Assembly: GCA_016706685.1 (NCBI GenBank)
Contig: JADJJE010000019.1
Coordinates: forward strand, 62,001-126,000
Length of the DNA stretch: 64,000 nt
Direction of reading: 5' to 3'
From: Sandaracinaceae bacterium
GTDB lineage: Bacteria; Myxococcota_A; Polyangia; Polyangiales; Houyiibacteriaceae
Shown: positions 54,411-63,224 of the stretch, piece by piece
Layout: the number at the start of each line of letters is the position of its first letter
Numbering within the stretch: the stretch's first letter is position 1
Notes under the pieces: generated by a model
Told to the model about the DNA's origin: nothing
The model's input: only the letters and a program-made list of their open reading frames with translations
The model's database searches: none
Translations under genes and position numbers: made by a program

Positions 54411-55088
54411 ATGGCGAACATTTCAGCCGCACAGGTTAAGGCGCTCCGTGATCGCACGGGCGCGGGCATGATGGACTGCAAGAAGGCCCTCCAAGACGCC
54501 GATGGCGACGAAGAGAAGGCCATGGAGGACATCCAGAAGAAGGGCCTCGCCAAGGTCGCGAAGAAGGCCGGTGCCATCGCCGCCGAAGGCATGGTCCACG
54601 CCTACATCCACGCGGGCAGCCGCGTGGGCGTGCTCCTCGAGGTCAACTGCCAGACCGACTTCGTGGCCCGCAACGAGGACTTCAAGTCGTTCGTGTCGGA
54701 CGTCGCCATGCAGATCGCGTCCATGACGCCGCTCTACGTGCGCGAGAGCGAGATCCCCGAGGCCGACGTCGCCGCGCAGAGCGCCATCTTCGCCGGTCAG
54801 ATGGAGGAAGAGGCGCGCGAGACGGGTAAGTCGAAGCCCGCCGAGGCCACCGCCAAGATCCTCGAGGGCAAGATCGCCAAGTGGAAGAAGGAGAACTGCC
54901 TCCTCGAGCAGGTCTCCATCATGGTCGAAGACAAGAAGACCATCGGCGACATCTGCGACGAGCTCTCGGCCCGTATCGGCGAGAAGATCTCGGTGCGCCG
55001 CTTCGTGCGCTACGAGCTCGGCGAGGGCATCGAGAAGAAGAAAGAGGACCTCGCGGCCGCCGTGGCCGAGACCCTCGCCGCCGGCTGA
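54411..55088 (+). CDS. tsf: elongation factor Ts
   Basis: The 225-residue protein begins MANISAAQVKALRDRTGAGMMDCKKAL, read in two halves, which is the EF-Ts N-terminal UBA-like domain. The core has VGVLLEVNCQTDFVARNE. EF-Ts exchanges GDP for GTP on EF-Tu. It is shorter than the 283-residue E. coli protein, missing one of the two core subdomains, like the Thermus and organelle short types. It follows rpsB by 41 bp and has an intrinsic terminator 25 bp downstream. Confidence 0.96.
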   Translation: MANISAAQVKALRDRTGAGMMDCKKALQDADGDEEKAMEDIQKKGLAKVAKKAGAIAAEGMVHAYIHAGSRVGVLLEVNCQTDFVARNEDFKSFVSDVAMQIASMTPLYVRESEIPEADVAAQSAIFAGQMEEEARETGKSKPAEATAKILEGKIAKWKKENCLLEQVSIMVEDKKTIGDICDELSARIGEKISVRRFVRYELGEGIEKKKEDLAAAVAETLAAG

Positions 55089-55113
55089 ACCCAGCGATCA
55101 GCTGCACCTGCAG

Positions 55114-55148
55114 AGAAGCCCAGCCACGAGAGTGCGCTGGGCTTCTTT
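55114..55148 (+). terminator. rho-independent terminator of rpsB-tsf
   Basis: AGAAGCCCAGC (55114-55124) and GCTGGGCTTCT (55136-55146) form a perfect 11-bp stem with an 11-nt loop, followed by TTT. It lies 25 bp after the tsf stop. The other strand lacks a T-run, so it ends transcription from the tsf side only. Confidence 0.85.
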
Positions 55149-55194
55149 GCGTGGTGCGCCGGGGCACCCACCACGAAGGCCGAGGCAGCGCGCC

Positions 55195-55752
55195 TCAGAC
55201 CTTCATGATGTCTTCTTCCTTCTTGGCCACCATATCGTCCACCTTGGTGACGCCGTCCTTCACGATGGCTTCCAAGTCCTTGAGCGCGCGCGCCGCGTCG
55301 TCCTTGCCCACGTCACCCGACTTCTCGAGCTCGTCCAGCATGTCCTTGGCATCATGCCGCGCCTTGCGGATGGCGATCTTGCACTCCTCGCCTTCCTTGC
55401 GGGCGGTCTTGGCCAGGTCGCGGCGGCGCTCCTCGGTGAGCGGCGGGATGGGGATGCGAATCAGCTCGCCGTCGCTGCTGGGGTTGAGGCCCAGCTGCGC
55501 GTTGCGGATGGCCGACTCGATCAGGTTGATGGAGCTGCGCTCGAACGGCTTGAGCGTGATCATGCGCGCCTCGGGCACGTTGATGCCCGCCATCTGCTTC
55601 AGCGGCGTGGGCGTGCCGTAGTAGTCCACGCGCACCCCGTCGAGGATGCCCGGGTTGGCTCGCCCGGTGCGGATCTTGGCGAGGTCGCGGCGCAGCGCTT
55701 CGTGCGCCTTTTCGATGCTCTCTCTCAGGTCTTGCAGTGTTTCATCGAGCAT
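55195..55752 (-). CDS. frr: ribosome recycling factor
   Basis: The 185-residue protein has the standard RRF length. It carries the segments LRRDLAKIRTGRANPGILDG, VDYYGTPTPLKQMAGINVPE, PLTEERRRDLAKTARKEGEE and a final helical DAARALKDLEAIVKDG, each read in short stretches. RRF splits the post-termination ribosome with EF-G. It lies 27 bp after pyrH on the same strand and converges on tsf. Confidence 0.97.
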   Translation of the reverse strand: MLDETLQDLRESIEKAHEALRRDLAKIRTGRANPGILDGVRVDYYGTPTPLKQMAGINVPEARMITLKPFERSSINLIESAIRNAQLGLNPSSDGELIRIPIPPLTEERRRDLAKTARKEGEECKIAIRKARHDAKDMLDELEKSGDVGKDDAARALKDLEAIVKDGVTKVDDMVAKKEEDIMKV

Positions 55753-55779
55753 GAGCGTTCTCCATGGGCCTTGGCCCGA

Positions 55780-56508
55780 TCACTCGCCCGTCTCGGAGAC
55801 GAGCGTGCCGACGTCCTCGCCCATGACCACGCGCTTGATGTTGCCGCGTTGGTGGAGCGCGAAGACTCGAATCGGGAGCTTGTTGTCGCGGCAGAGGGTC
55901 ACCGCGGTGCTGTCCATGACACCCACGCGGTCTGCCAGGAAGCGATCGTAGCTCAAGCGGCGGTACATCTGGGCATCTGGATTCTTCGCCGGGTCCGAGT
56001 CGTACACGCCCTCGACCTTGGTGGCCTTCATGAGCGCGTCCGCGTGGATCTCCATGGCGCGCAGCGCGGCGGCCGTGTCCGTGGAGAAGTAGGGGTTGCC
56101 CGTGCCGGCCACGAAGATGCAGATGCGGCGCTTCTCGAGGTGGCGGATGGCGCGGCGGCGGATGTACGGCTCGGTCACGGCGCTGATGGCCATGGCGCTC
56201 ATCACGCGGGTGGGCACGCCCTTCTTCTCGATGGCGTCTTGCAGGGCCAGTCCGTTGATGACGGTGGCCAGCATGCCCATGTGGTCGGCCGAGGTGCGGT
56301 CCATGCCGCTGGCGCTGCCCTTGAGGCCGCGGAAGATGTTGCCACCCCCGATGACGATGCCGAGTTCGGCGCCCGCGTGGTGCACCTCCACGATCTCGGC
56401 AGCGATGTCGCTGAGTGTGGCGGGGTTGAGCCCGAACCCCCCAACCTCACCGCAGAGAGCCTCGCCCGAGAGCTTGAGCAAGACGCGCTTATGCTTGAGT
56501 TCCACCAT
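55780..56508 (-). CDS. pyrH: UMP kinase
   Basis: ATG 56508 gives 242 residues, starting MVELKHKRVLLKLSGEAL. The amino-acid-kinase fold shows GIVIGGGNIFRG, MGMLATVINGLALQD, VAGTGNPYFSTDTAAALRA and VEGVYDSDPAKNPDA. The enzyme phosphorylates UMP to UDP in pyrimidine synthesis. An upstream GTG at 56544 would add 12 unneeded residues. It is followed by frr 27 bp downstream and preceded by the peptidase-barrel gene by 57 bp; the three may form an operon. Confidence 0.97.
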   Translation of the reverse strand: MVELKHKRVLLKLSGEALCGEVGGFGLNPATLSDIAAEIVEVHHAGAELGIVIGGGNIFRGLKGSASGMDRTSADHMGMLATVINGLALQDAIEKKGVPTRVMSAMAISAVTEPYIRRRAIRHLEKRRICIFVAGTGNPYFSTDTAAALRAMEIHADALMKATKVEGVYDSDPAKNPDAQMYRRLSYDRFLADRVGVMDSTAVTLCRDNKLPIRVFALHQRGNIKRVVMGEDVGTLVSETGE

Positions 56509-56565
56509 GGGCACGGGTCTAACCCCCGCCGCCGTGACGCGCAACCGCGCTCGCTCCGCCCGCCT

Positions 56566-59472
56566 TCAGAAGGGGCGCCCCAAGTGGAAGTACACGCGCG
56601 GGCCGCCCCGCTCGTGGGCCCCGTAGGCAAAGCCCAGGCGCAGCGTGAAGGGCAGGACGTACCCCACGGTGAAGTCCAGCAGCACCTCGGCTCCCACCCC
56701 CACCCGAAAGGTGCTGAGGTCGATGCGCGTGCTGTACGCATCGCCGTAATCGGCGAAGACCAGCGCGTGCACGCGGTTCAGGTAGAACGGCAGTGTCTCG
56801 AGCCCGCGCTGAATGCGCACGATGGGGAAGCGATACTCGAGCTGCACCAGCTGGAAGCGCAGCCCGCGGCGGTCTCCGGGGGCATAGCCGCGCAGCGCCT
56901 GGCCGCCATACACGGGGTGCTCCAGCAGCAGCTCCTGCAGGTCGGGCGTGGGGAAGCCGCCAATGCTGTAGAGCGAGCGGCGCCCCTCGTCGCCCGCGGA
57001 CAGCCCGCCCGCATACCGCAGGGCGAAGATGTGGTGGTGGATGAGCGGGTTCTCCCAGAAGCGCGAGAACGCCCAGCTCAACGCCGCGGCGCGGTAGCGG
57101 TTGCCAATCAGCCGGTCGGCGGCGCTCAGGTTCACGCTCAGCGTGCGGCCCACCGAGGTGGTCATGTCGTAGATCTGCGCGCGCGCGTCCGAGTACGTGA
57201 AGCCCACGCGTGCCCGCGTGAACACGCCGCGCTGCGGGATGAAGGGCACCGGGAAGTTGGGGTCGAGCTCCCCCACGAAGGGGTCCACGCTCTGCACGTG
57301 GGTGACCGCGTAGCCCGCCGAGATGCCGGTGGTGTGGAACGAGCGGGGGAAGCTGCGCGACACCGACACGTCGCCGCCGTGCGCGCGCTCGGTCCAGGGC
57401 TGCCGGCGCCCCTCCACCACGAGGTCGTTACGGGCCTGGTGCCGGCGGAAGAAGCGGAACGCCACGGGCGAGGCCCCGCGCCCGTAGTGAAGGCCCACGT
57501 CCAGGTCCAGCTGCCGGGCGGGCAGGGTGACGCCCACGCGCGCGTCCCACGTGAAGAAGCCCACGGCGTCCTCGCCCACCACCTTGAGCGAGAGCTCGTT
57601 GCCTCCCATGAGCGCGCTGGTGCCGAAGCCCGGCATGTAGCTGCGTGGGTACATGGTCTCGATGGGCCGGTAGCGGTGGCTCGAGCCGCCCAGGTAGCCC
57701 GTGTCGCTCGGCTCGGGGCGGGTGTCCTCATAGGCGCTGGCGGGCCGCCCCCAGGTGTCTGGCGGGCCCGAGACCGGCAGGCTGTACAGGTCGAAGCCGC
57801 GGCTGCCGTAGCCCACGTACACCACGCGGTCGCCGGCCGGCGACACCACCGGGCAGAACGCCCCGCCCAGCACGTTGGTGAGCTGCCGCGTCGCCCCTGT
57901 GGCCAGCGCAAACACGTACAGGTTGGCGATGCCGCTGCGGTCCGACGAGAACACCACGTGCTGCCCGTCGGACGTGAACGTGGGGCCAATGTCCTGGGCG
58001 CGGTCGTGCGTGAGCTCGCGCACCTGCCCGCTGGCGAGATCCAGCAGGTGCACGTCGCGGTAGCCCCCCGCGCGCCACACCGAGAACACCACGCGCTGGC
58101 CATCGGGCGAGAACCGCGGCGTGTAGATCTGCTCGAACGGCCGGCTGGTGACCAAGCGCTCGCGCGTGCCCGCCACGTCCGACAGGCTGGCGATCTCGAG
58201 GTGCGAGGTGCCCGCGTCGTTCACCGAGAAGACCACCCGTGTGCCGTCCGGCGAGGCGTCCGGCGCGCGCGCTCGCAGCCCCGTGGTCAGGCGCTCCACC
58301 CGGCGCCGCCCCGGGTGCTTCCGAAACAGGTCGAAGCGGGCGTAGATGCCCCGGTCGAAGTCCACCGAGTCGAACACCAGGCCCCCATCGGCCAGCGGAG
58401 ACGCCACCGAGGTGCCCGCCACGCGTGTGATCTTCTGGGGCTCACCGCCGTCCACCGGCAGGCGCCGCAGCTGGGGGTCACTGCGCCCGTCGTTCACCGT
58501 GTAGACCAGGCTCCCGTCGGCCAGGAAGCGCGGATACAGCGCCGTCTCGCCGTGCTGGGTGAGCCGCTCGCCCTCCACCCGCCCGGCGGTCTCCACCTCG
58601 GCGGCCACTTCGGCATAGTGCGCCCGCGTCTCGGTCTGCCAGGCCTCGTACAGCTCGGGCCAGGTGAACCCGGTGGCCCGCTGCGTGGCCCGGCTCAGGC
58701 CATACGGGATGGGGTTGCGCCCATAAGTGTCCGCGATCTCCGCGATGGCGTGGTCGCCGTGCCGCCGTGCCACGAACGCCATCAGGCGCGAGCCGTACAG
58801 GTACCAGTTGTTCCCGCGCGGCCACTGGTCCACGTCGTTCACCAGCTGGTCCAGCGTGACCACGCGGTCCTCCAGGAACGCCATGCGCAGGTACATGTCG
58901 AACTGGGTGGAGCGCATGCGCCCGCCGGACGTCTCGCGCGACTCCATGTAGGTGGCGATGCCCTCCACGATGAAGCGCGGCTGCGTCTGGTTGGGCGCCA
59001 GCAGCCGCCCGAACACCTTGTTGATGATGGCCGGCAGCCCCGAGATGTTGGACAGGTGCAGGATGTGCGTGTGCTCGTGGGTGATGAGCGTGGTCAGCCA
59101 GTCGTCGAAGTCCGCGAGCGGGCTGATGTCCTCCGGGGCGGTCACGAACAGCCGGATGGCGTCGTAGGGCAGGGCGGTGGCCAGGCCGTTGGCCGACTCC
59201 GAGTCGTCGGCCAGGGTCACCTGCACCCGGCCGCTCATCTCGTTCTCCATCACGGGGGCCACCCGGGCGTGGGCCCGCTCGAGCGCATAGCCCGCCCGGC
59301 GGGCCACCTGGGCCAGGTGCGCGGGGTAGTGGATGGCAAAGTGCTCGGTGTCCACGGTGCGCCAGCGCACCTGCCGATCGCGCAGCTGGGCCGACGCGCG
59401 CAGGGGCCCGCTCGCCAGCGCAAGGCACGCGGCGAGGAGCATCAGGGGCCCGACGCGGCGCGGGGCAAACAT
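56566..59472 (-). CDS. outer-membrane fusion: M1-like peptidase, beta-propeller and BamA-like barrel
   Basis: The 968-residue protein has a signal peptide (PLMLLAACLALASG). Residues 35-300 form a gluzincin-like peptidase with HEHTH at 132-136 (HExxH) and E170 in FIVEGIATY. Residues 320-590 are WD40-like/TolB-type blades (FSPDGQRVVFSVWRAGG, FTSDGQHVVFSSDRSG). Residues 620-968 are a surface-antigen, Omp85-like barrel ending YGAHERGGPRVYFHLGRPF. The protease would be held outside or in the periplasm by its barrel. TATAGG lies 7 nt before the ATG. It is upstream of pyrH on the same strand. Confidence 0.87.
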   Translation of the reverse strand: MFAPRRVGPLMLLAACLALASGPLRASAQLRDRQVRWRTVDTEHFAIHYPAHLAQVARRAGYALERAHARVAPVMENEMSGRVQVTLADDSESANGLATALPYDAIRLFVTAPEDISPLADFDDWLTTLITHEHTHILHLSNISGLPAIINKVFGRLLAPNQTQPRFIVEGIATYMESRETSGGRMRSTQFDMYLRMAFLEDRVVTLDQLVNDVDQWPRGNNWYLYGSRLMAFVARRHGDHAIAEIADTYGRNPIPYGLSRATQRATGFTWPELYEAWQTETRAHYAEVAAEVETAGRVEGERLTQHGETALYPRFLADGSLVYTVNDGRSDPQLRRLPVDGGEPQKITRVAGTSVASPLADGGLVFDSVDFDRGIYARFDLFRKHPGRRRVERLTTGLRARAPDASPDGTRVVFSVNDAGTSHLEIASLSDVAGTRERLVTSRPFEQIYTPRFSPDGQRVVFSVWRAGGYRDVHLLDLASGQVRELTHDRAQDIGPTFTSDGQHVVFSSDRSGIANLYVFALATGATRQLTNVLGGAFCPVVSPAGDRVVYVGYGSRGFDLYSLPVSGPPDTWGRPASAYEDTRPEPSDTGYLGGSSHRYRPIETMYPRSYMPGFGTSALMGGNELSLKVVGEDAVGFFTWDARVGVTLPARQLDLDVGLHYGRGASPVAFRFFRRHQARNDLVVEGRRQPWTERAHGGDVSVSRSFPRSFHTTGISAGYAVTHVQSVDPFVGELDPNFPVPFIPQRGVFTRARVGFTYSDARAQIYDMTTSVGRTLSVNLSAADRLIGNRYRAAALSWAFSRFWENPLIHHHIFALRYAGGLSAGDEGRRSLYSIGGFPTPDLQELLLEHPVYGGQALRGYAPGDRRGLRFQLVQLEYRFPIVRIQRGLETLPFYLNRVHALVFADYGDAYSTRIDLSTFRVGVGAEVLLDFTVGYVLPFTLRLGFAYGAHERGGPRVYFHLGRPF

Positions 59473-59479
59473 CCGCTTC

Positions 59480-59485
59480 CCTATA
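59480..59485 (-). promoter_or_regulatory. -10 hexamer of the peptidase-barrel gene
   Basis: On the minus strand TATAGG lies 7 nt before the ATG at 59472. It could drive the whole peptidase-barrel, pyrH, frr unit. Confidence 0.45.
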
Positions 59486-59601
59486 ACATGACCACCGCAC
59501 GTGGCTCCGAACGTCGCTTCTCCTCACCTCGTCCTTGACCCGGTGCCCCTTGCCCTTCTAGCCTTGCGCTCTGCGGGTGGTGACCCGCACCGATACAGCA
59601 C

Positions 59602-60561
59602 GTGGAGACGCCTATCCCGAACATGACGCCGCCGCCGCCCTCGCGGCCCGCCCGTGCCTTTGCACTCCGCTTCATCTCCGGGAAGTATCAAGGTGGCGAA
59701 TTCCCGTTGCCTGAGAACGGTGAGGTCGTGGTCGGTCGCTCCGGTGAGCTGGACATGGTCCTGGTGGAGGACATGGTCTCGCGCCGCCACGCCAAGATCA
59801 CCGTCACCAACGGGCAGATCTTCATCCAGGACCTGGGGTCCACCAACGGCAGCTTCGTGAACGGCGAGCGCATCAAGCGCTCGAAGCTCTCCGAGGGCGA
59901 CCGGGTGCTCATCGGCACCAGCATCATCAAGGTGGTGGCCACCGAGGGTGCAGCCACCATGCGCGAGGCCAAGGCCGCGCTCGAAGACGTGGCCGCCGGC
60001 AAGCGCACCTCGCAGGTGCGCACCATGACCGGCTCCATCGCCGAGGTGCCGCTCCCGGACCTGCTGCAGCTGTTCGCGGCCAGCAAGAAGAGCGGCACGC
60101 TGGTGGTGCGCACCGAGACCGACGTGGGCAAGCTGCACCTCGACAAGGGGCGCGTGCACTTCGCGGCGGTCAACGACCACTACGACGTCCCGCCCGAGAA
60201 GAGCTTCTACCGCATCCTCACCTGGGAGGACGGCACCTTCGACATGGAGCAGCCCGAGGAGCGCGAGTTCCCGAGCCAGATCGAGATGAGCACCGAAGGG
60301 CTGCTCATGGAGGCCATGCGCCAGCTGGACGAGGTGAAGCGCCTGGGCCCCGAGCTCCCGCCGCACAGCGCCCAGCTCGAGATGTGCTCACCGCTCATTC
60401 CGCCGCTGCGTGAACTGACGCCCGACCAGCTGGATATCCTGCAGATCGCGCACAACTACTCGCGCGTGGAGACGGTGCTCAACAAGAGCCTGGCGGGGGA
60501 CGTGCGGACCAGCGAGCTGATCGTGAAGCTGATCAAGACGGGGTACCTGAAGGTCATCTGA
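59602..60561 (+). CDS. FHA-domain protein with DUF4388 (PATAN-like) domain
   Basis: GTG 59602 gives 319 residues; ATG 59623 is an alternative start. The FHA domain at about 20-115 has VVVGRSGELDM, VSRRHAKI and LGSTNGSFVNG, which bind phosphothreonine. A DUF4388 domain follows at about 145-230 (LLQLFAASKKSGTLVVR, KLHLDKGRVHFA). The last 80 residues are helical. It probably reads signals from Ser/Thr kinases like the one at 11315. Such proteins are common in myxobacteria and linked to motility or development. Confidence 0.92.
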   Translation: METPIPNMTPPPPSRPARAFALRFISGKYQGGEFPLPENGEVVVGRSGELDMVLVEDMVSRRHAKITVTNGQIFIQDLGSTNGSFVNGERIKRSKLSEGDRVLIGTSIIKVVATEGAATMREAKAALEDVAAGKRTSQVRTMTGSIAEVPLPDLLQLFAASKKSGTLVVRTETDVGKLHLDKGRVHFAAVNDHYDVPPEKSFYRILTWEDGTFDMEQPEEREFPSQIEMSTEGLLMEAMRQLDEVKRLGPELPPHSAQLEMCSPLIPPLRELTPDQLDILQIAHNYSRVETVLNKSLAGDVRTSELIVKLIKTGYLKVI

Positions 60562-60712
60562 GCGGGGCACGTACACGTCGGCCGCGCGACGGACGGTGCT
60601 CTTCTCGTGCTCGACGTGGCCGGCTGCAGGAGGCTTTGTCCTGGGCTGTCGTCGTAGGGGTGGTGCGACCCGTCGACGACGCAAACGCCTGTCCACGTGG
60701 TACGTAGCTGTC

Positions 60713-62347
60713 GTGGACCGACCTCTCGAACGACGAACGGGTGAGCGAACCGACACGGTGGTCGACCTCGCGCGGGTCGCGACATCGGCGCGTCCGCTGC
60801 CGATCGTCCTCGAGCAGCTCTGCTCCCGCATCGCCGACGCCGCTCCGGCCCCCGTGGTCAGCGTGTACCTGCTCGAGAGGGAGCAAGACGCCGACGCGCT
60901 GGTCATGCGGGCGAACGTCGGCCTCCGGGAGGGGAGCGTCGGCAACGTGCGGCTCGCGATCGGCGAGGGTGTGACCGGCTTCGCGGCCGCGTGCCTGCAG
61001 CCCGTCTCGACCTCCACCAGCGCGGCCGAGTCCCTGTACAAGGCCGTGAGCGGCATCGGTGAAGAGGCGTTCCCCGACTACCTGGCCGTGCCGCTCCCGG
61101 TCGCGGGCAGGGCCATCGGCGTGGTCGTGCTCCAGCGTGAGCCCAACGTGGGCTTCACGGACGACGACGTGGTGCTGGTCACCTCGCTCGCGGCGTCAGT
61201 TACGCTCGCGCTCGTGTGCGCGAACGCCCGCCACACCCAGGCCGAGGCGAGCAGCAGCACCGACGGACGCACGGTCCGTGTCCGCGGCACGAGCATCGCG
61301 CCGGGGTCGGTGCTCGCCCAGCTCGAGGCGCTGCCGACGCTCGACTCGGTCATCGCGGGCACCCAGCCGGCGTCTCTCCCGATGACGCTCGACGGGATCC
61401 GCGAGGACGCCGACCAGTTCATCGCCCGCATCGGACCCCGGCTCTCCCCCAGTGCGTTCGCAAACCTGACCGCCACCCGCCTCCTGCTCGACGACGCGCG
61501 CTTCCGCGAGGAGCTGCTCGACCGCTGCGAGCGGCTCGGCATGTTGCACGGCATCCGCGCGACCATCCGCGAGTACGCGCTCGCCGCGCGTCGCTCGCCC
61601 GCGGCACGGATGCAGGGCGACTGGGTCCAGAACCGCGCGGCCGACGTCGCCGGGCTGTGCATGGTCGCGGTGGTGCGCGCCGCCGGGACCACCATCGGCC
61701 GGCCCGGCCAGGCGCTGCTCATCCCCGAGGTTCCGAACCTGTTCCTCGCGATGCACGCCATCCATCGGCGGTCGGCGGCCCTGCTGGTCGCCGCCGAGCT
61801 CGACCCGGCCTCGACGGTCGCCGAGGTGCTGCGCGTCTGCGAGATGCCGACCATCGCGTCCATCGAGAGCCTGAGCGACTGGGCAAGGCCTGGGGACACC
61901 TTGATCGTGGACGCGACTCGCGGCAGCGTCGTGGTGCGGCCGAACGCGGAAGAACTCGCGAGCGTCCGCGCGAAGCGTCAGCGAGGGCCACGCCGCGGGG
62001 GCTCGAGGCCACGCCGCCTCACCCCCGGCGCCAGGCGCAGAAATCAGTATGGTGCACTTCCGCCCCTTCCCGGGCCCCGAGGCCCCCTCACCTCCTGCAG
62101 AGCACCAGCCCCCCTCGCGCTGGTCAGATTCCCGTCTGAGACCCCCCTGCACTTCACCCCCCCCCCACCACCGTTGACCCACCCTGACCAAAAAGAAAGA
62201 CCCCGAGAGGAACACAACACACCCCCCCCCCAGCGCCACCCGCGATCGACGCCCAGCTCCCCGCGGGCTCCAGCGCCAAGTACGTCTCCCAGTGCGGCTT
62301 CGCATCCCGCGCGCGCCCCAGCTCCTCGTACGCCATGGCCAAGTTGA
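60713..62347 (+). CDS. GAF-domain, PEP-utiliser-like protein; C-terminus probably damaged
   Basis: GTG 60713 (or 60596) opens a GAF domain (about 20-185: VSVYLLEREQDADALV, GEGVTGFAAACLQPVS, YLAVPLPVAGRAIGVVVL). The central part resembles the N-terminal and phospho-domain region of PtsP/enzyme I: SIAPGSVLAQLEAL, helical bundle, and GDTLIVDATRGSVVVRPN near 405. The TIM-barrel PEP-binding domain is missing. Past about 61990 the frame runs into Pro/Arg-rich low-complexity sequence and the C-rich junction, so the true end is uncertain and 62347 is only the nearest in-frame stop. Codon choice (GTC, CTC) differs from neighbours. Confidence 0.6.
   Translation: MDRPLERRTGERTDTVVDLARVATSARPLPIVLEQLCSRIADAAPAPVVSVYLLEREQDADALVMRANVGLREGSVGNVRLAIGEGVTGFAAACLQPVSTSTSAAESLYKAVSGIGEEAFPDYLAVPLPVAGRAIGVVVLQREPNVGFTDDDVVLVTSLAASVTLALVCANARHTQAEASSSTDGRTVRVRGTSIAPGSVLAQLEALPTLDSVIAGTQPASLPMTLDGIREDADQFIARIGPRLSPSAFANLTATRLLLDDARFREELLDRCERLGMLHGIRATIREYALAARRSPAARMQGDWVQNRAADVAGLCMVAVVRAAGTTIGRPGQALLIPEVPNLFLAMHAIHRRSAALLVAAELDPASTVAEVLRVCEMPTIASIESLSDWARPGDTLIVDATRGSVVVRPNAEELASVRAKRQRGPRRGGSRPRRLTPGARRRNQYGALPPLPGPRGPLTSCRAPAPLALVRFPSETPLHFTPPPPPLTHPDQKERPREEHNTPPPQRHPRSTPSSPRAPAPSTSPSAASHPARAPAPRTPWPS
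62040..62240. other. C-rich junction, possible assembly artefact or G-quadruplex region
   Basis: The 200-bp stretch has two C6 runs (62109-62114, 62142-62147) and two C10 runs (62157-62166, 62222-62231). Between the C10 runs lies an A-rich patch unlike the rest of the window. Both flanking genes lose their expected C-terminal ends here. Either the reads were poorly resolved, or the DNA is a real G-rich (minus strand) element. Confidence 0.6.
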
Positions 62348-63224
62348 AGTGCGCGTCCGCGAACGACGGGTCCGAAGCCAGCGCGCGCTCGAACGACAGC
62401 ACCGCGTTCGTTGGGTCCCCCGCGTCCAGCGCCAGGAACCCCAGGTTGTAGTGCGCCTCGGGCTGCTCGCCATCGATGCGCAGCGCGTTCGTGTAGTGCC
62501 GGCGCGCGTCCTCCACGCGGCCGCGCCGGTAACACAAGTTCCCGAGGTTCGTGTGTGCGTTTCCGAGCGAAGCGTCCAACCGCAGCGCCGCCAAGTAAGC
62601 AGCCTCGGCGCGCTCGAAGGTGGCCTCGTCTTCGTCCAGGCGACAGCCTTCCAAGTAGTGCTCGTACGCGCTGCGGCGGGCCTCGGCGGTGGGCCCGGTG
62701 CGCAGCACGCGCACCACGTCGTCTCGCACGGCCGAGACGTCGAAGTCGATGACTTGCTGCCCCGTGGTGGGCACGAACGCACCGAGGCGGTCGCGCATGA
62801 CCACCGAGCCGCCCTCTTCGGTGACGCGCAGCTCGGCCAGCGGGCGGGTGACCTTGGGGAGGGTGCGGCGGATGGCGTCCACCGAGTCCTTCACGCGCTT
62901 CTGCGGGACGCCGCGCTCCAGCAGGGCCTTGGCGGCGCGCACGCTGACCAGGTCCTGGAAGGTGTAGAGCTGCTTCTTGCCCACCGTGGCCGAGGGCGTG
63001 ATGAAGCCCGACTTGGCCCAGCTGCGCAGGCGGCTCTCCCTCAGGTCGAAGAGCTTCGCCACGTCGGCCGTGGAGTACAGGTCGGCCAGCGGATCGTCCG
63101 ACGGCTTCTGGGGCTTCGGTGCCTCACTCGGGCTGGGGGCCAGCGGGGCGGGCGCAGCGATGCGCGTTCCGACGCCATCTCGGCCGAAAGCGACGTGGAT
63201 GACGTTGTCGCGCTCTTCGCTCAA
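62154..63224 (-). CDS. MerR-type regulator with C-terminal TPR repeats; 3' end uncertain
   Basis: The 356-residue reading has a MerR HTH at 48-95 (YSTADVAKLFDLRESRLRSW, QLYTFQDLVSVRAAKALLERG). From about 205 there are four TPR units (AHTNLGNLCYRRGRVEDARRHY, then AHYNLGFLALDAGDPTNAVLSF). The last genuine TPR text is HWETYLALEPAGSWASIA; what follows is Gly-rich sequence coded by the C10 junction, so the final 25 or so residues are doubtful. The start overlaps the upstream gene's stop in ATGA. MerR-TPR proteins of this type occur in myxobacteria. Confidence 0.8.
   Translation of the reverse strand: MSEERDNVIHVAFGRDGVGTRIAAPAPLAPSPSEAPKPQKPSDDPLADLYSTADVAKLFDLRESRLRSWAKSGFITPSATVGKKQLYTFQDLVSVRAAKALLERGVPQKRVKDSVDAIRRTLPKVTRPLAELRVTEEGGSVVMRDRLGAFVPTTGQQVIDFDVSAVRDDVVRVLRTGPTAEARRSAYEHYLEGCRLDEDEATFERAEAAYLAALRLDASLGNAHTNLGNLCYRRGRVEDARRHYTNALRIDGEQPEAHYNLGFLALDAGDPTNAVLSFERALASDPSFADAHFNLAMAYEELGRARDAKPHWETYLALEPAGSWASIAGGAGGGVCCVPLGVFLFGQGGSTVVGGG

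Noticed and set aside
55132..59538. Very long plus-strand open frame (1468 codons)
   Set aside because: It lies antisense to frr, pyrH and the peptidase-barrel gene, all firmly identified. Its product is His/Arg/Ala-rich low complexity with no signal or domain, as expected from GC-rich shadow frames.
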